This document shows positions 1 through 11,644 of a stretch of DNA of 64,000 nt, in pieces. The position numbers were made by a program, and so were the translations under genes. Numbering within the stretch: the stretch's first letter is position 1; the number at the start of each line of letters is the position of its first letter. The notes beneath the pieces are model-generated. The model did no database searches, was not told the DNA's origin, and was given only the letters and a program-made list of their open reading frames with translations. Location: positions 7,376,006 to 7,440,005 of the forward strand of contig OZ005693.1 of the NCBI GenBank assembly GCA_963930775.1. The letters run 5' to 3'. The DNA is from Cliona cf. orientalis (Eukaryota > Porifera > Demospongiae > Clionaida > Clionaidae).

Positions 1-870
1 TATTGAAGTCAAACCAGAGAGAATATCTAGCCTAATAATCAAGTTTAGCTTTCTATTTAGTAGAAAAAAGTTTCATCAGTCGTACTAACCTTCAGTTTTA
101 GTCTGCACCAGATGACGTCATCTTTTTTGAAGAAAATAGCTAGCTAGCTGCTGGCTAAATACCACTTTCACAGGGACTTCGGTTGTGAGATGTCAACCAA
201 ACAGTCTCGAGATGTCAGAAAACAGTTAGTTTCATGAACTTTTTACTGTGTATTCTATTTATTTTGTCCGTTAATGAAAGTAATTGGCACGTGACTGCTC
301 ACGTGAAAAATAAATAAAAAAGTCTTGCTTCCTCAAAATTTGATGCGGGCGGGCCTGAGAAACTATTAATTAACTTTGCTTGGCCTAAACTGTACTGACT
401 GATGATTATTAATAAAAAAGTAGGTGGAGCTGGCCGTAGTATGAGATCATGCGCACTAATGATCGTTAAAGTGGGTGGAGCTGGCCGGTGACGACCTTTA
501 CCTTGGCTAAAGTGGGTGGAGCTGGCCGTAGTGCGAGGTCAATACGTATTGGTGAGCATCATTTGGGGCCACAATACGTGGCCGTTGTACGGAGTAGAGG
601 GGTGGCCGCCAACCAGGGGTTTCTTAAGTACTATCTTATATGGAGATGCAATCGGGACCAAGGTGAGTGGCCGTTATAGACAGGGCGGCCGCCCATCAGG
701 GGTGGCCGTTAAGAGGGGTTCCACTGTATTTGGCCTTAGCCCCAACAATATTGTTGCCCATGCAACTCACCCTTATAGCGGACACATCAGTGACAAATTT
801 GTAGACTCACTTGTTAATTGTGACCCTCCACGAGGAAACCAAGCATAATGCACTGGACTTCAAAATGAGA
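1..870. other. Non-genic, repeat-derived sequence
   Basis: No gene is recognised. A 14-base unit, GGTGGAGCTGGCCG, occurs three times (423-436, 474-487, 514-527). Around 345-384 a GGGCCTGAGAAAC stretch ending in TTGGCCTAA resembles the right end of the Harbinger-like MITEs seen at 46,962 and 60,689. The stretch up to about 728 ends in GGGGTTCCACTGTA, which looks like the TA-flanked end of a pogo/Tigger-type MITE, but no left end was found. A segment near 805-850 recurs in inverted orientation near 4556-4610. Confidence 0.5.
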
Positions 871-1075
871 TACCGTATAGCTGGAAAATTTGGCGGTTTG
901 GCCGTCTATATTACAACCGCCAAATTAAAAATCCGCCAAAAGTTCCTATTCACATATATACGTATGGTGATCCCGTACCGAGCCGCCAAATTTAAATCTG
1001 CCAATATTCTTGCAATAGCAATTTTGGGCTCAACCGCCAAATTTAATTCCCGCCAGTATTTCCGGCTATATGGTA
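871..1075. mobile_element. MITE family 1 (CCGTATAGC termini), copy 1
   Basis: A 205-bp element flanked by TA. The left end TACCGTATAGCTGGAAA is the inverted repeat of the right end TTTCCGGCTATATGGTA apart from a few changes, and GCCGCCAAATT-type motifs repeat in both orientations inside. A second copy of the same length lies at 11,112-11,316, where it sits inside another MITE. The TA flank and terminal repeats suggest mobilisation by a Tc1/mariner-type transposase. No coding capacity is seen. Confidence 0.8.
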
Positions 1076-1370
1076 TGAGCCAAAATAGTCACCCAGGGTC
1101 AGATTTGGTGATTATGACTTTTTTTATATAGATTGATAGAGAAATCATTTCTGTACACAAGTATCTATTTTGTACCTTCTAATACGCTATACTTTGTCGA
1201 GTTATGACTCTAAGAACTCACCCAGGTAGCTGCACTTCATATTCATGACATGGAGCTCTTGTGGTAAAATAGATAATTGGCTGATTACATGCCAAAAAAG
1301 GACGTCAACTGCTTATTTCTTTTGTGACATAGCTGTTGAGTAGCTCGACACCCTTCCTTTTTACTTTCTC

Positions 1371-3017
1371 ATGGCGATGTCTGTGTCCATTGCACGAGCT
1401 CTGAGCAGTCTCGACCCCAGTGACCTTATGGGTGGGGACCAGGATGCTTTGACTGACTTCATTGCTGAGTATCTTGATGTGCAAGAGGAAACCCAGAAGG
1501 TAAACCACATTAGTAGAAAATAAACATATGGATTCCCGTGCATGGAATGTGACATGTACATAGAGAGAGGTATACACAGTGTGTGCACTAATCTATGTAG
1601 GTAAAGAGAATGTTCAAGACAACCAAACCCCACCAGAAAGAGATCCAACCCTATTGGATGATTTTGATCTTGATGGTAAGTACAGTAGCTTATAGATACA
1701 ACAAAATACTTCAAATATTATTGTATAATACACTTAGAGCACAATGCTTATACCTACTATTTTCTTTCAGGTCCAGATGATATGGTTGATGATCTGGACT
1801 TCTCCCTCTTGAAGATATTCTGTATGATGCACTTTGAGATCTCTCCTTTGAAGGTGACGACATAGTGATCAACTATGAGGAGCTACATGTAGAGGAGCAG
1901 TTTATAGCACGGTTCACCCGTGAAGGCTGTAGGTGCAATACTACGATGGCGAGCCATGCTGTACAATCTTCTTAGTTGACCACTACCAGAGGGTGAGAGA
2001 CAACTGTAGACAGCCGAGTCGCAGCAAACTCGACTCGGTGATGATGGGTCAGCTCCTTGCGCTCACGCAAAGGGATGAGACAACACAAGCGAAATATCAC
2101 TCCTCAAAGGACCGGAAGAGATCCTTCACTTGCTTCAAGCATGGTGGCCACAACATCTGCATCAAGACATTCTGCTTTTTGCATACCATTGGCCGATCCA
2201 CGTTTGAAGCTATCAAGGCCAGCAACGGACTGTGTCCAAGGAGTCGTCCATATGTGAAACCCCACCATGCTTTGCATCTTTCTGACATTGAATATGTAGT
2301 ATCCTTTGTCAGAAACTATGCCGAGGATAATGCAATCTTGCTTCCCGGACGTATCCCCAGCTATATGCAAAACTAAGTCGTCCTCAACGACAAAGACGGC
2401 GGTGTGGAACCTCTACTGCACTGCTGCCAAGAACGTTCCTGATGTGAAGTCAGTTGGGTACTCCTCCTTCTGCACCCTTTGGAAGCAATTCCTCCCCCAT
2501 ATCCTAGTCTGCAAGCCAACATGCCAGCAGAATAGTAAAAGGATAATGAGAGCTCACAACAGACCTGAAGAGGAGAAATCAGAGGAATGTACATTGTATG
2601 TTACCATTATACTTAGCTAAGCACACTGAGCTCCTATTTAGTGCACACTCAACCATACTGTTGCATGTACATGTACATACACACTCTTCTCTCTCACACC
2701 ATCTCTCCCATTCCCTCCCCCCTCTCTCTCTCTTACTCTCCCACCCTCTCTCTCTCCAGGTCTTGCAGAACGCTGAGGAACACCTACTCCTTGTAACTCA
2801 GGAGCGTTCCAGCTACAGAGGTGAAGTAGAGGAGAGTAAGAGGCAGGCCAGAGCAACCTTCAAGGCACCTGATGGGAATTTTGCACCACCTCCTCTAAAT
2901 TGTAACATCAAACCAGCTAGTAATGCCATCTTGATACATTACTCGTTTGACTTCGCTCAGCAGGTTCACTAGCCCAGCAACCCACTACAGCCTGGCCCCA
3001 TTTACTTCCTAACAACG

Positions 3018-3048
<31 letters not shown>

Positions 3049-3869
3049 AAAGCAGTGCTGTTTGGGATCTGCTGTGAAACCATTCCCAGACAGGTGAACT
3101 TTATCATTGATGAGGCTTCGGATGTTGCTAATGCAGTTGTCAGCATGCTAGACTCTTTTTTAACCATCATGGGCTGGGAGAGACCACTATCACGCTGCAT
3201 GCTGATAACTACACGGGCAAAATAAAAATAACACCATGATGCAGTACCTGATATGGAGGGTGCTAACAGGACTGCATCATACCATCACAATCTCTTTTAT
3301 GGTAGTTGGACACACCAAGTTTTGCCCCGGATGGTTGTTTTGGGTTGCTGAAGAGGAGTTTCAAGAAGACAGAGGTCACTAGTCTTTCCGACCTGGAAGA
3401 AATAGTCCTAGTAGTGAACGAGTGCCAGCTAGTTGGAAGTCAGACGGGTGATGTTATCGTTCCAGTGAGAGATTGGGCCGACTTTCTCTCTCCGAAGTTC
3501 CGTCAGCTAATAGGAATCAAGAAGTACCACCACTTTCAGTTTAGTACTTCTTTTCCCAGTATAGTCAAGCTTATAAAGTTTACTCTGGAGGAGAGGAGCA
3601 GCAATCTCTTCTCAAGGATCCTACATGGACTCCAGCTGCCACTGATCTACCACCTGTGATCCAGCCGATGGGACTATCGTTGGAGCGCCAATTAACGATA
3701 TCTTTTTGAAAAGATTCGAGATTTTTGCCGGGAGGATGTTCGAGACTTGGTGTGCCCTGATCCATCAGATACACACACACCACCACCAATTGCGCTGCTA
3801 CCAAGGGAACCACCACCAAGTCTGGAAGAGGAGGCACCCAAGGCTAAGAAGAGGAAAGAAAGCCAGTAA
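1371..3869 (+). pseudogene. Broken copy of a multi-copy transposase-like gene family
   Basis: The likely first exon starts at ATG 1371 (MAMSVSIARALSSLDPSDLM) and ends at a GT donor at 1500. Further exon-like pieces follow near 1609-1676 and from 1771. The 1933-2376 frame carries a cysteine-rich start, VRDNCRQ and LLPGRIPSY. The 2400-2594 frame carries VGYSSFCTLWKQFLPHI. After an intron with a pyrimidine-rich acceptor, 2759-2970 reads AEEHLLLVTQERSSY and ends at a stop after FAQQVH. The remainder (3050-3869) has MQYLIWRVLTG and VVGHTKF in changing frames and ends in a basic KAKKRK tail. From memory, these motifs belong to a family multi-copy in sponges, cnidarians and molluscs; a related DNCxGQNKNN motif is decayed here near 3200. 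A DDE/RNase-H-like transposase origin is inference. Frame changes, internal stops and a 29-C run make it non-functional. Confidence 0.65.
3018..3046. repeat. Homopolymer run of 29 C
   Basis: An uninterrupted C tract lies inside the transposase-like pseudogene, directly after the phrase encoding PGPIYFLT, and contributes to its frame loss. A shorter C run lies near 3998-4016. The exact length in the genome is uncertain because such tracts are error-prone. Confidence 0.9.
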
Positions 3870-4814
3870 CTCCCTACAGTTCCCCAGTTCTCTCTCTCTC
3901 TACACCAACCGGCTTTTTTAGAAGCCACCACATTAACAAAATATCCACCTTGCTACTGCTGCTTCAACTCTCTCTCTCTGTAGCTCCTTCCCTCCCTCCC
4001 CCCCCCCCCCCCCCCAAGAAAACCTCTTTCTCTTTTGCGCGTAAGCGCATTTAACAGCGCTTTATATAGCTAAGAAGTTCGGCAGCGAGACTGTACACAC
4101 TCAAAGCTCTTACAAGGCTACAAATAATTTTAGCTCATGCCCAGGCCCTTGTGAAGGCTGCGCTCCATCCAGGACAAACAAACAGTATTACTATTGAATA
4201 ATAAATGATAGTTTAGTTTAAACCCTGGCTACTTACATTATACTTACCGTTTGTTTTGCTCTCTCACTGGACCCTTAGTTCGTAGCTACTCTTGTGTGCA
4301 GCAGTTAATTGACTGCCAGTTTGACCACATCTTGTAAAATTTTAATTGTGGTAGGTGTCACGGAGCATATACGGAGGGCATTCCTGCGATGTACGTACCT
4401 ACGTTTCATTGCGTTTTCTGAAAAACTTTAGTTTAGGCGATCCAGGTATATTTTTGCTCATATCTCCATGACTACACAAGCTAGAGACTTCAAATTTGCT
4501 GGAGCAGTTAGGTCAAAGGTTGTACTTGGTAATGGTGGCCTTAACTCAAAGAACTTTTTCCACGCATTATGCTTGGTTTGCTCGTGGAGGGTCACAATTA
4601 GCAAGAAGAACTATAGGCTAGATTGAGCATTACAAGAATGCTAATCTCTGTATTATTGGCTTCCATGTGCTTTACTGTGAGGACAGGGTCACCTGATGTA
4701 CTTTTATCTCAAACTAATGATCATTCATTGCTCACAACCTGGACTACACCCACTTAATTGTGTTCTCTTATGTCACTATCTCATATCCTATCACTATAGT
4801 GTATTTTACTATAG
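3870..4814. other. Intergenic or intronic region upstream of the exportin-5-like exons
   Basis: The region contains a pyrimidine tract, a C run and, near 4556-4610, a repeat matching 805-850 in reverse. A short open stretch around 4612-4670 ends at a GTGAGG donor-like site, but I could not align it convincingly with exportin-5. Nothing else is recognised. Confidence 0.4.
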
Positions 4815-6481
4815 GCTCTACAACTTCATGGGGGCCACGATCATGTTAGGAATCAGCTGTCATTCCTTGCTCTTCTAATCTACCAATCAGCTGTAAGTTT
4901 TATAACACTGGTGTGCCCCTTTTCATAATTCTGTGAACATTATAGTTCAAAGTGTGTCCACAGCTTCATCAGTTACTATTAGAAATTCCCAAAATTGAAT
5001 CAGCCAAGATAGCGGTGAGCTTGCTACCTGCATAACAAACTTGATAAATCTTATTATGAAGTATTATTCTTTTTGATAGACTTTTAACAAATTATTAGAA
5101 CAAGATCCACCTCCTTCTGTGAAAATTAAGAAAGAAAGATTTAGAGATTTATTATCAGGACTGGTGGTAAGTTGAGTATTTGCACAATTGTTGTAAAGAT
5201 AGATGTCAGAATTTCAGCGCACAATGAAAGCGGAAGGTATTACGTAGATTATGTTGCAGTACTGACCAGAGGAAAGGTATCGTTCCCCATGAGAGATTGA
5301 CATGTCCTGTATGCGTTACCCTGCCTGGTTGACTGTAATCTTGGCTATGGATAGTAGAATTGAAGCTTAGAATTCAATTGATAATGTGATCAAAAGTGCT
5401 TTTTCAGGTCGAGCTAGATTAACAAATGTTTGCATAAATGAGGTGATGTGGGTAGCTCAAGCAACATTGATCGATGACCGAAGTGGTTCCAACAGTGGAT
5501 AATAAAAGCAATTGCTACACTTGTGCTATTGAGAAGAGTAACTATCCACAACTAGACTAGATAATGGTGAGTACAATTGGCTGCATGAGTGCTCATGCCA
5601 TGGGTATCGGTTTTCCACACAGGCGTGCTATAGTAGCTGACATGCAGATGGGATAGCTTACATGTGCAGATACACTTACCTTACTTAAAAAGTACAAGAC
5701 TGGATCGGTGGCCAGCTACTGAGCAGTGAAGTTTCAAATTAAGCTCACTGTGTACATCATCAATAAGAAAGAAGAACGTGTCAGCAACGTCACTGGATAG
5801 CCGCGAGAGCTAGAAATTTATATAGAACGGTGAAAGAACGGCAGCACCTTTAATTTAACATGGCACCACCCATTTCTTAACAGGATAGAGAATAGAGTAG
5901 CTTAGTGCCGCTCTACCTTGCCGTAGCGAAATCACTGTATTGCTCTCTTATCTTGGTAATCTTATGGCTTATAGATTATAATGAATAGCAAAGTTATTAG
6001 TGCACATACAAATTTAAAGTACAGCGCCATAGCTCTTCGAGCATGCAGGATTTACGACTGTAGACACTTGGCTAACTGTGGGCAGGATACGGGTATACAA
6101 AAGTTTTGCTAGCTAGCACTTCCACTGATCATTAGCACACCACTTATGGACTATGAGCATATCGCAGACAAGGTGCACGTTTACCTCTTTTTCTGGTCTT
6201 TGCTATATTTTTATCATCTCCGAGATTCAAGCGCATAGTCTCTTGCCAATTTTCCAATAAATCCATGCTTTTAAAAACCCATGTCTGCTATATTATAGAT
6301 ATCCTTCCATTATTAACAATTCTAGAAATTATCTGGTGGAGAATCTCGAAGGAAAGTCACATTTGACCTTCCCGAGATGCAATTCAAACGAAAGGAAAAA
6401 AGTGGTCCAGTACTGACCGATTTATCAACTCTCTTTCAGAGTGAAGACGACAATGTAGCTAGTAGGTCAATGAGTATGTAA
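4815..6481 (+). CDS. XPO5: Exportin-5-like gene, last four exons (3' end only)
   Basis: Exportin-5 is the karyopherin-beta family exporter of pre-miRNA and other double-stranded RNA through the nuclear pore. Four exons read in one phase: 4815-4892 (LQLHGGHDHVRNQLSFLALL), 4946-5014 (LEIPKIESAKIA), 5080-5166 (IKKERFRDLLSGLV) and 6326-6481, ending at TAA after SRSMSM. Every intron has an AG acceptor and GT donor (GTAAGT, GTGAGC, GTAAGT). The order of motifs follows the C-terminus of animal exportin-5: an LQ-H-G-H-D helix start, a hydrophobic helix, an IP-I helix, a basic K-R-F-L stretch, a basic R-KV block, then L-LF near the end. Upstream exons are not found, so they lie beyond the window, are too diverged, or are lost. 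The last intron (1159 bp) is long compared with the other two. Assignment is by recalled family resemblance. Confidence 0.68.
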
Positions 6482-8312
6482 TTACATTTTTTCTATGAAG
6501 AAAGAACAGATTTTACATTTAAATCGTTGCATAGTAATTCCTTGAGGTAGTTCGGTATTCCTCTATGTTTGCCAAAACGTTTATTTGTAATTCATTTTTT
6601 AGACTCTGTGTTTATGTATAGTATGCCCATACAATGTAGCTCAACAGATAATGTAATAATAATAGTGATGACCTCAGGGTGTAATATTGGGACGGATAGG
6701 TGCATGCCGTGTGATAATATAGTGAGTGTATTTCAATGCATTCGCTTTTCTTGAAAAAGTACTTTTAAAATAATGATTATTGTTATGCTGAGCAAGGACT
6801 AATATCGCTGATTACAATATGTTCTTAGGTATTACCTGCAACCGTGCTTTAAGTATGTATGCATGCATGATAAAAGCTTAGCTAAATAATTGTAGCTTAA
6901 TTCTCTCGAGTAAAATCATATTTTTGCTAGACTATGGTAGTAGATAGCTAACTTCAGTATTGTAGCCAGTTCGTACTTTGAAGGGGGTGGTAATTAAATG
7001 ATCAAAGTATTATTGTGGTATTAACAACCACATCAAACAAAACTGAGGTTGGAGAGGAGGGTGGCCGCCCTTCATTTTACACTCTGGCTACAACCGGGCC
7101 TGCATCTACTGGAGATTGTTAGTGGAATTGATGAAGACAAGACTTACAATGTACACGAGGTAAACAGTAATATTGTGTTGATCACAATATTATAATAATA
7201 ATTATTATTATTGTGATCATTATTCTAATATATCACATATTATTACAGAGACGAGTGTGATCTGCTGCAAACAATGGCTATGTAACTGATCTATGGATGT
7301 GTTTGTGCTGAGTGACGTCAATTATTCAATTATGGATAGTAAGTTTTGCTTATTAAAGATTCTGTAGTTGTGTGATGGCACAGGCCTGGTGAGGGGGTAG
7401 AAATCAAAGTATTTGCTCAAGCATGCATCAGGAGCTTATAGATCCCCAAGTGTGACAGGTAAAGGAGTGATTGTGGACGCATCATAATGTATAGCCATAC
7501 ACTGAGCATGGTAGTGAGTGTTGACCTTAAAGATGCCTGGTAGCTGAAATGCCATAGCTGGCCCACTGTGCACGTAATGATTTAATGGTATTGTATTTGC
7601 ATGAACACATTCTAAGTTGATATGCAATCACCTGCAATATAGCTACAGTATTATAATTATAGCTAGAGTAATGCTCATGAATGAACTGTTGATTATATTG
7701 ATCCTCGTGATGTTCTTGGGAATGTTTCGTGTCAAAATTGTTTTCGTAGCCACATGGGCAATGAAAACTAAAATCACTTAGTATTTCATTTGTATTCAAA
7801 TGTCAAAATATTTATAGCATGGATTTTGGAAGTTGGCTCAAACATCTTGAGCAATATTTCCATCTATTTCCATGTCAGGGATGAACGCCCAGATCACAGC
7901 TGTGGCGCGTATCTATCAGAGGTGTTATCTAGCTTCTTTCACATGTCAGAGCCACTCCACATAAAACCCAGACCTTTGCATAACCTCAAGTATAATGCTT
8001 CCTTTTGAGTACAATATTATAGCTCCTCCATAATCTATTGTACTTGTCTAGGTAGCGTATAGCGTTTCTCTTTTTAATAGGAGCAGTTCCACAAGGTGGC
8101 TAAACTTTCGGTGTAGAAGAAGTTATTGGGTGGAATTCAGGGTGTAAAATTTTATTTGTAAATATCCATGTTTTCTAACGAAAAAGCATTAGCATTACAG
8201 GTGTTCACTCTAATCGTAAGTCTATCACTAAATTTTTATTTGACACACAAATTAATATTACTATTTCAACTACGGTTACCGTGATGTTTAATTTTGATAG
8301 ACTATGTTTTAT
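6482..8312. other. No gene recognised
   Basis: This holds the probable 3' UTR and downstream flank of the exportin-5-like gene, simple AT repeats around 7190-7215, and a 72-residue open frame at 7790-8008 with no recognisable motif. I see no supported gene. The last few hundred bases form the 3' flank of the first transporter gene. Confidence 0.5.
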
Positions 8313-10151
8313 TTAACCTTCATAATCACTTTCTGAATCACCACTCGTTGTGTCACGGACTTGTACAAGATAGCGTGAGTACACCTCCTCAATGTCTCTT
8401 TGACGGAACAAGATATCATCTCTCTCCCTGTACTTGTATTTCTTAGCTGCAAATATTAACAGAATAAAACCAAGCAGTCCCATTAATAAAATGAAGCTTA
8501 GGTACACCGAGCAACAGCTTATTACAGATGGGAGGGTTAGAGGCCATGGTTGAGTGAGAGAGACGGGAAGGATGGCAGTTATTCCAATGAGTTGAAATAC
8601 ACCTTGAATAGCAAAAAACACCCCAACTAGTAGTCCCTTCATTGAGTGGGGGCTCTGAGCTGAGATGAATTCTAAAGTTGTAGTCGTGATCAAAAGTGGT
8701 CCAATTCCAAGAAATAAACTAGGTACTATGAAAACACTCCAGTGCATATTAAGAGGATTGTATTCCACTGTGTAATTGTACTTGTATATTTGAAACATAC
8801 ACTGGGTACCTGTGTTATGAGATTGCTCAATTTGATTTCCTATCTGTGAGTGTCCTACCATATCAATCATGAGCATACTGATTACTCCAAGAAGAGACAA
8901 AACCACTCCTGTCCCCAGCCTAGTAAACATTTTGGGCCGATTTCGCCTGAGTATGAAGAATATTATCCATATGTATATGGGAAAAATAATGTTTGTGAAG
9001 ATGGCAATCAATCCTCCAGTTTCAACAAATACTGTAGGTACTAGGTTATGTATGGTGCAGTGTTTTATTGCATAATGCCTTGATTGTGCTATGCCAGCAT
9101 GAAAGCTGAAGAGGGGGAAGATGTATCTTGAAGCTGGTAATTGAAGGATGAATAAAGGTCCTATTGCTGCAAGGAAAAATAGTATTCTCAATAACGTTTT
9201 CACGTTCTCCACTTGTTCTGTTGTAAATGGCCCTCCATAAAGTTCCTTGGCAAAGTCAAATCTTGATGGAGCGTAGTCATCAGTGTAGGTAAAGGCACTA
9301 CGACGAAGTGGGTACTTGTGCTTTCTTGCAAAGTTCAGTACTCTATAAACGGTCTTGTATGGGTTATTTTGTCCGTATTCAACAAGGAACCATTTTTGAC
9401 GTTTCCAGCATGTGATAGCATACAATATTGATAGTGTTGAGAGTAATATTGTAGGTAGTATAATAAATATTGATAGCTCAGTATTTTTTCGTAAAGAAAT
9501 ACAGTCTAGTAAATAAAAAAATGGTACATCAAGCACGGAGCTACAAGTGAACACCCATGTGGCATAATGTATGAAGAGAGCCAAGTGCTCGGTGGGTGCC
9601 TCAAGTAACTGATCGAGTCCTAATTGAATGTAGTTAGCTTGAAATCCAATCAAGCCAATAATGAATATGGCAAGAACAAGGGAGAGTAAGATGATTACTA
9701 CAACCGATTCCTCATACTGTGATTGAAGTCCATGATTGAATTCTAATCTAGTTCTTGATTCAGTTGCATAAAATGCCAGTATACATGCAATCCCCAGGAG
9801 CATAAAGCAAAATAACATCAATGTTAGACTGAACATAGCTGTTCTAAATCTTCCACAGCAGACATCAGCGATGAATCCACTCAGTGGATAGAATGTCATA
9901 ATTAATGTCAGTGTAGCATAGGGTATCAAGTCGAAGATAGCTATATCAGCATTGTGTGCATAACGGCTTCCTAGTATTGAAATCGCTACCATATCTCGAA
10001 TAAAAGTGTATGCTGTGCCAACCACTGTTGCCCATAAGATGATGAGTATAGCTGCCTTGGACGAGAGGCAAAGATGTTTTGATAAATTTTGTAGCTGGTG
10101 TGAATTGAATCTCGGTATGCGCTTTAGTAGAGGACTTGCTTCTGATGACAT
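8313..10151 (-). CDS. POT/PTR (SLC15)-like transporter, subfamily A, copy 1
   Basis: Single-exon, about 612 residues from the start I prefer. The frame extends five codons further to 10,166, but MSSEASPLL is the start shared with the other copies. About twelve hydrophobic segments are visible. SGFIADVCCGRFRT is the MFS motif-A loop. GFQANYIQLGLDQL corresponds to the POT TM4-5 signature. A long soluble linker holds RRSAFTYTDD and GGPFTTEQVENVKT, and EFISAQSPHSMKG is the TM10 signature. The family moves di- and tripeptides, histidine or muropeptides with protons, but the TM1 ExxER proton-coupling motif is absent, so substrate and coupling are unknown. EASPLL near the N-terminus fits an endolysosomal sorting signal. 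This is the most diverged A copy (tail ends DSESDYEG). It has the A-type 3' flank but no hydrolase gene beside it. Confidence 0.85.
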   Translation of the reverse strand: MSSEASPLLKRIPRFNSHQLQNLSKHLCLSSKAAILIILWATVVGTAYTFIRDMVAISILGSRYAHNADIAIFDLIPYATLTLIMTFYPLSGFIADVCCGRFRTAMFSLTLMLFCFMLLGIACILAFYATESRTRLEFNHGLQSQYEESVVVIILLSLVLAIFIIGLIGFQANYIQLGLDQLLEAPTEHLALFIHYATWVFTCSSVLDVPFFYLLDCISLRKNTELSIFIILPTILLSTLSILYAITCWKRQKWFLVEYGQNNPYKTVYRVLNFARKHKYPLRRSAFTYTDDYAPSRFDFAKELYGGPFTTEQVENVKTLLRILFFLAAIGPLFILQLPASRYIFPLFSFHAGIAQSRHYAIKHCTIHNLVPTVFVETGGLIAIFTNIIFPIYIWIIFFILRRNRPKMFTRLGTGVVLSLLGVISMLMIDMVGHSQIGNQIEQSHNTGTQCMFQIYKYNYTVEYNPLNMHWSVFIVPSLFLGIGPLLITTTTLEFISAQSPHSMKGLLVGVFFAIQGVFQLIGITAILPVSLTQPWPLTLPSVISCCSVYLSFILLMGLLGFILLIFAAKKYKYRERDDILFRQRDIEEVYSRYLVQVRDTTSGDSESDYEG

Positions 10152-10710
10152 GACTACATTGCACAAACTGTATACTTATGGATAATTAGCTATTTTACTT
10201 TCTGATCACTAGCTTCACTTACAAATTAGAGTAGCAATGACCTTATCAACAAGTTTACATTGAAAGTAGCAATAGATTTAGCATCAACCCCCTAATAAGT
10301 TTATGTTTCAGTTGCCCAATTGATTGTTGCATAATATTTTGACATGCAGTTGATATTGGTACATGTTGTTATGTATTGATAGTGTTGCGGGAATTTTTTT
10401 TTGGGAATGCCCTGTGTTATTGTTACCAATTAAGGTACATGCTTTCCTAGAACATCCGTAGCATATACGCCAGCGCCTGTCCAGTAGGTATGGTTTCAGC
10501 TGAACATGAGGATGGTATGATTATAGAGAACCTAGAATTGTATGCATCTGTTAAGACATTAGTATAGGTAATCACATGATGAGTGCAATTTGGGAAATAA
10601 TCACATTATAGTTATTTTGTCTCTATGCTAAAGTCCCATAGATTAACTGTATTAATAGTTATTGCGTATACAATTAGTACATGACTTCGAGTGAAATAGT
10701 TGCTTTGAGT
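10152..10710. promoter_or_regulatory. 5' flank of transporter A1
   Basis: The first 100 bases upstream of the start keep short blocks shared with the other A copies (ATACTTATG, TTTCTGATCACTA). This suggests a conserved core promoter or 5' UTR. No TATA box or other defined element was assigned. Confidence 0.35.
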
Positions 10711-10883
10711 TACTGTGTTTATGCTAATAGAACGCAAGCTAAAAAAAAATTACGATTTTAAATTTCGGGCAATTTTCTGGTAAAGGTCGTCACGCGCTCC
10801 ATTAAGATGCACTATGAAAAATCCTAGAACGCGAATTTTCTTGCGCTAATTAGATCATGCGTTTTATTAGCATAAACACGGTA
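10711..10883. mobile_element. TA-flanked MITE, CTGTGTTTATGC termini
   Basis: A 173-bp element. The left end TACTGTGTTTATGCTAATA is the inverted repeat of the right end TATTAGCATAAACACGGTA, apart from one or two bases, with TA at both edges. It has no coding capacity. It contains the 14-mer GGTAAAGGTCGTCA, which recurs elsewhere in the window in both orientations. Confidence 0.8.
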
Positions 10884-11049
10884 TGTATTAGAAGGAAAGA
10901 AATTGCATGAGGCGAAGCTGAGTATAATTTATCCTTCTTCTGCATAATGAATGGCAATCAACAGTTGCTTCCTGCTTATAGTGATAAATACCATGTCATA
11001 GGTATAGGAACCATGGGCTCTGGGGGTTTGTAACCCCTATGTATTCTGA

Positions 11050-11644
11050 TACTGTAGAAACTGGTTGTTAAGTGCTGCTCGCTATTAAGCGCATACTTTT
11101 TATTAAGTGTATACCGTATAGCCGGAAAATTTGGCGGTTTGGCGATCTATTATTACAACCGCCAAATTAAAATCCGCCAAAATTTCCTACTCGCATATAT
11201 ACATATGGCGATCCCGTACCGAACCGCCAAATTTAAATCCGCCAATATTCTTTCAATAGCGATTTTGGACTCAACCGCCAAATTTAATGCCCCCCAATAT
11301 TTCCGGCTATACGGTAGTTTTGTGCGAGCTTTACTGCTCTTTGTTAGGCGCATATGCCCAGCAAGCCACCTGAACGACGAGCAATCAGTTACATGAGCCC
11401 AGAAAGAAGGCTAGAAGTAGGCTGGAGAAGAAAACGTCGAGAATTACACTCTCTGCTCGCTTCTTGGCCACCGTTGTAGGCCTTTCTACCCTCAACACGT
11501 TCTTTACGCACGCCCCACCTACCGTGTTTTAGCACTTTTAATTAAGTGCATGCTTCCTGTTAAGCGCATACTTTTTGTTAAGTGCATATTTTCTTGCTGC
11601 CGCGTGTTATAAGCGCATGTGCTTAACAACCAGTTTCTACGGTA
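11050..11644. mobile_element. MITE family 2 (CTGTAGAAACTGG termini), copy 1, interrupted
   Basis: TA-flanked element with terminal repeats of about 34 bp (TACTGTAGAAACTGGTTGTT against AACAACCAGTTTCTACGGTA) and repeated TTAAGCGCATA-type motifs. It matches the copy at 27,487-27,889, except that MITE family 1 (11,112-11,316) has inserted into it. The internal open frames look like fortuitous ORFs of the repeat. Confidence 0.85.
11112..11316. mobile_element. MITE family 1, copy 2, nested in MITE family 2
   Basis: This 205-bp copy matches 871-1075 closely. The uninterrupted MITE-2 copy at 27.5 kb reads GCGCATAGTTTTGTGCG at this point; here the TA is duplicated on either side of the inserted element. 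The nesting shows family 1 was active after this family 2 copy had inserted. Confidence 0.88.

Noticed and set aside
4612-4750. Possible further upstream exon of the exportin-5-like gene
   Set aside because: There is an open stretch with a GTGAGG donor, but I could not align the translation convincingly and the expected residues before LQLHG are absent.
8850-9075. Plus-strand open frames of 60-72 codons inside each transporter (also near 14,332, 20,436, 34,207, 55,822)
   Set aside because: They are antisense shadows of the conserved transporter sequence; they recur only because the transporter DNA is repeated.
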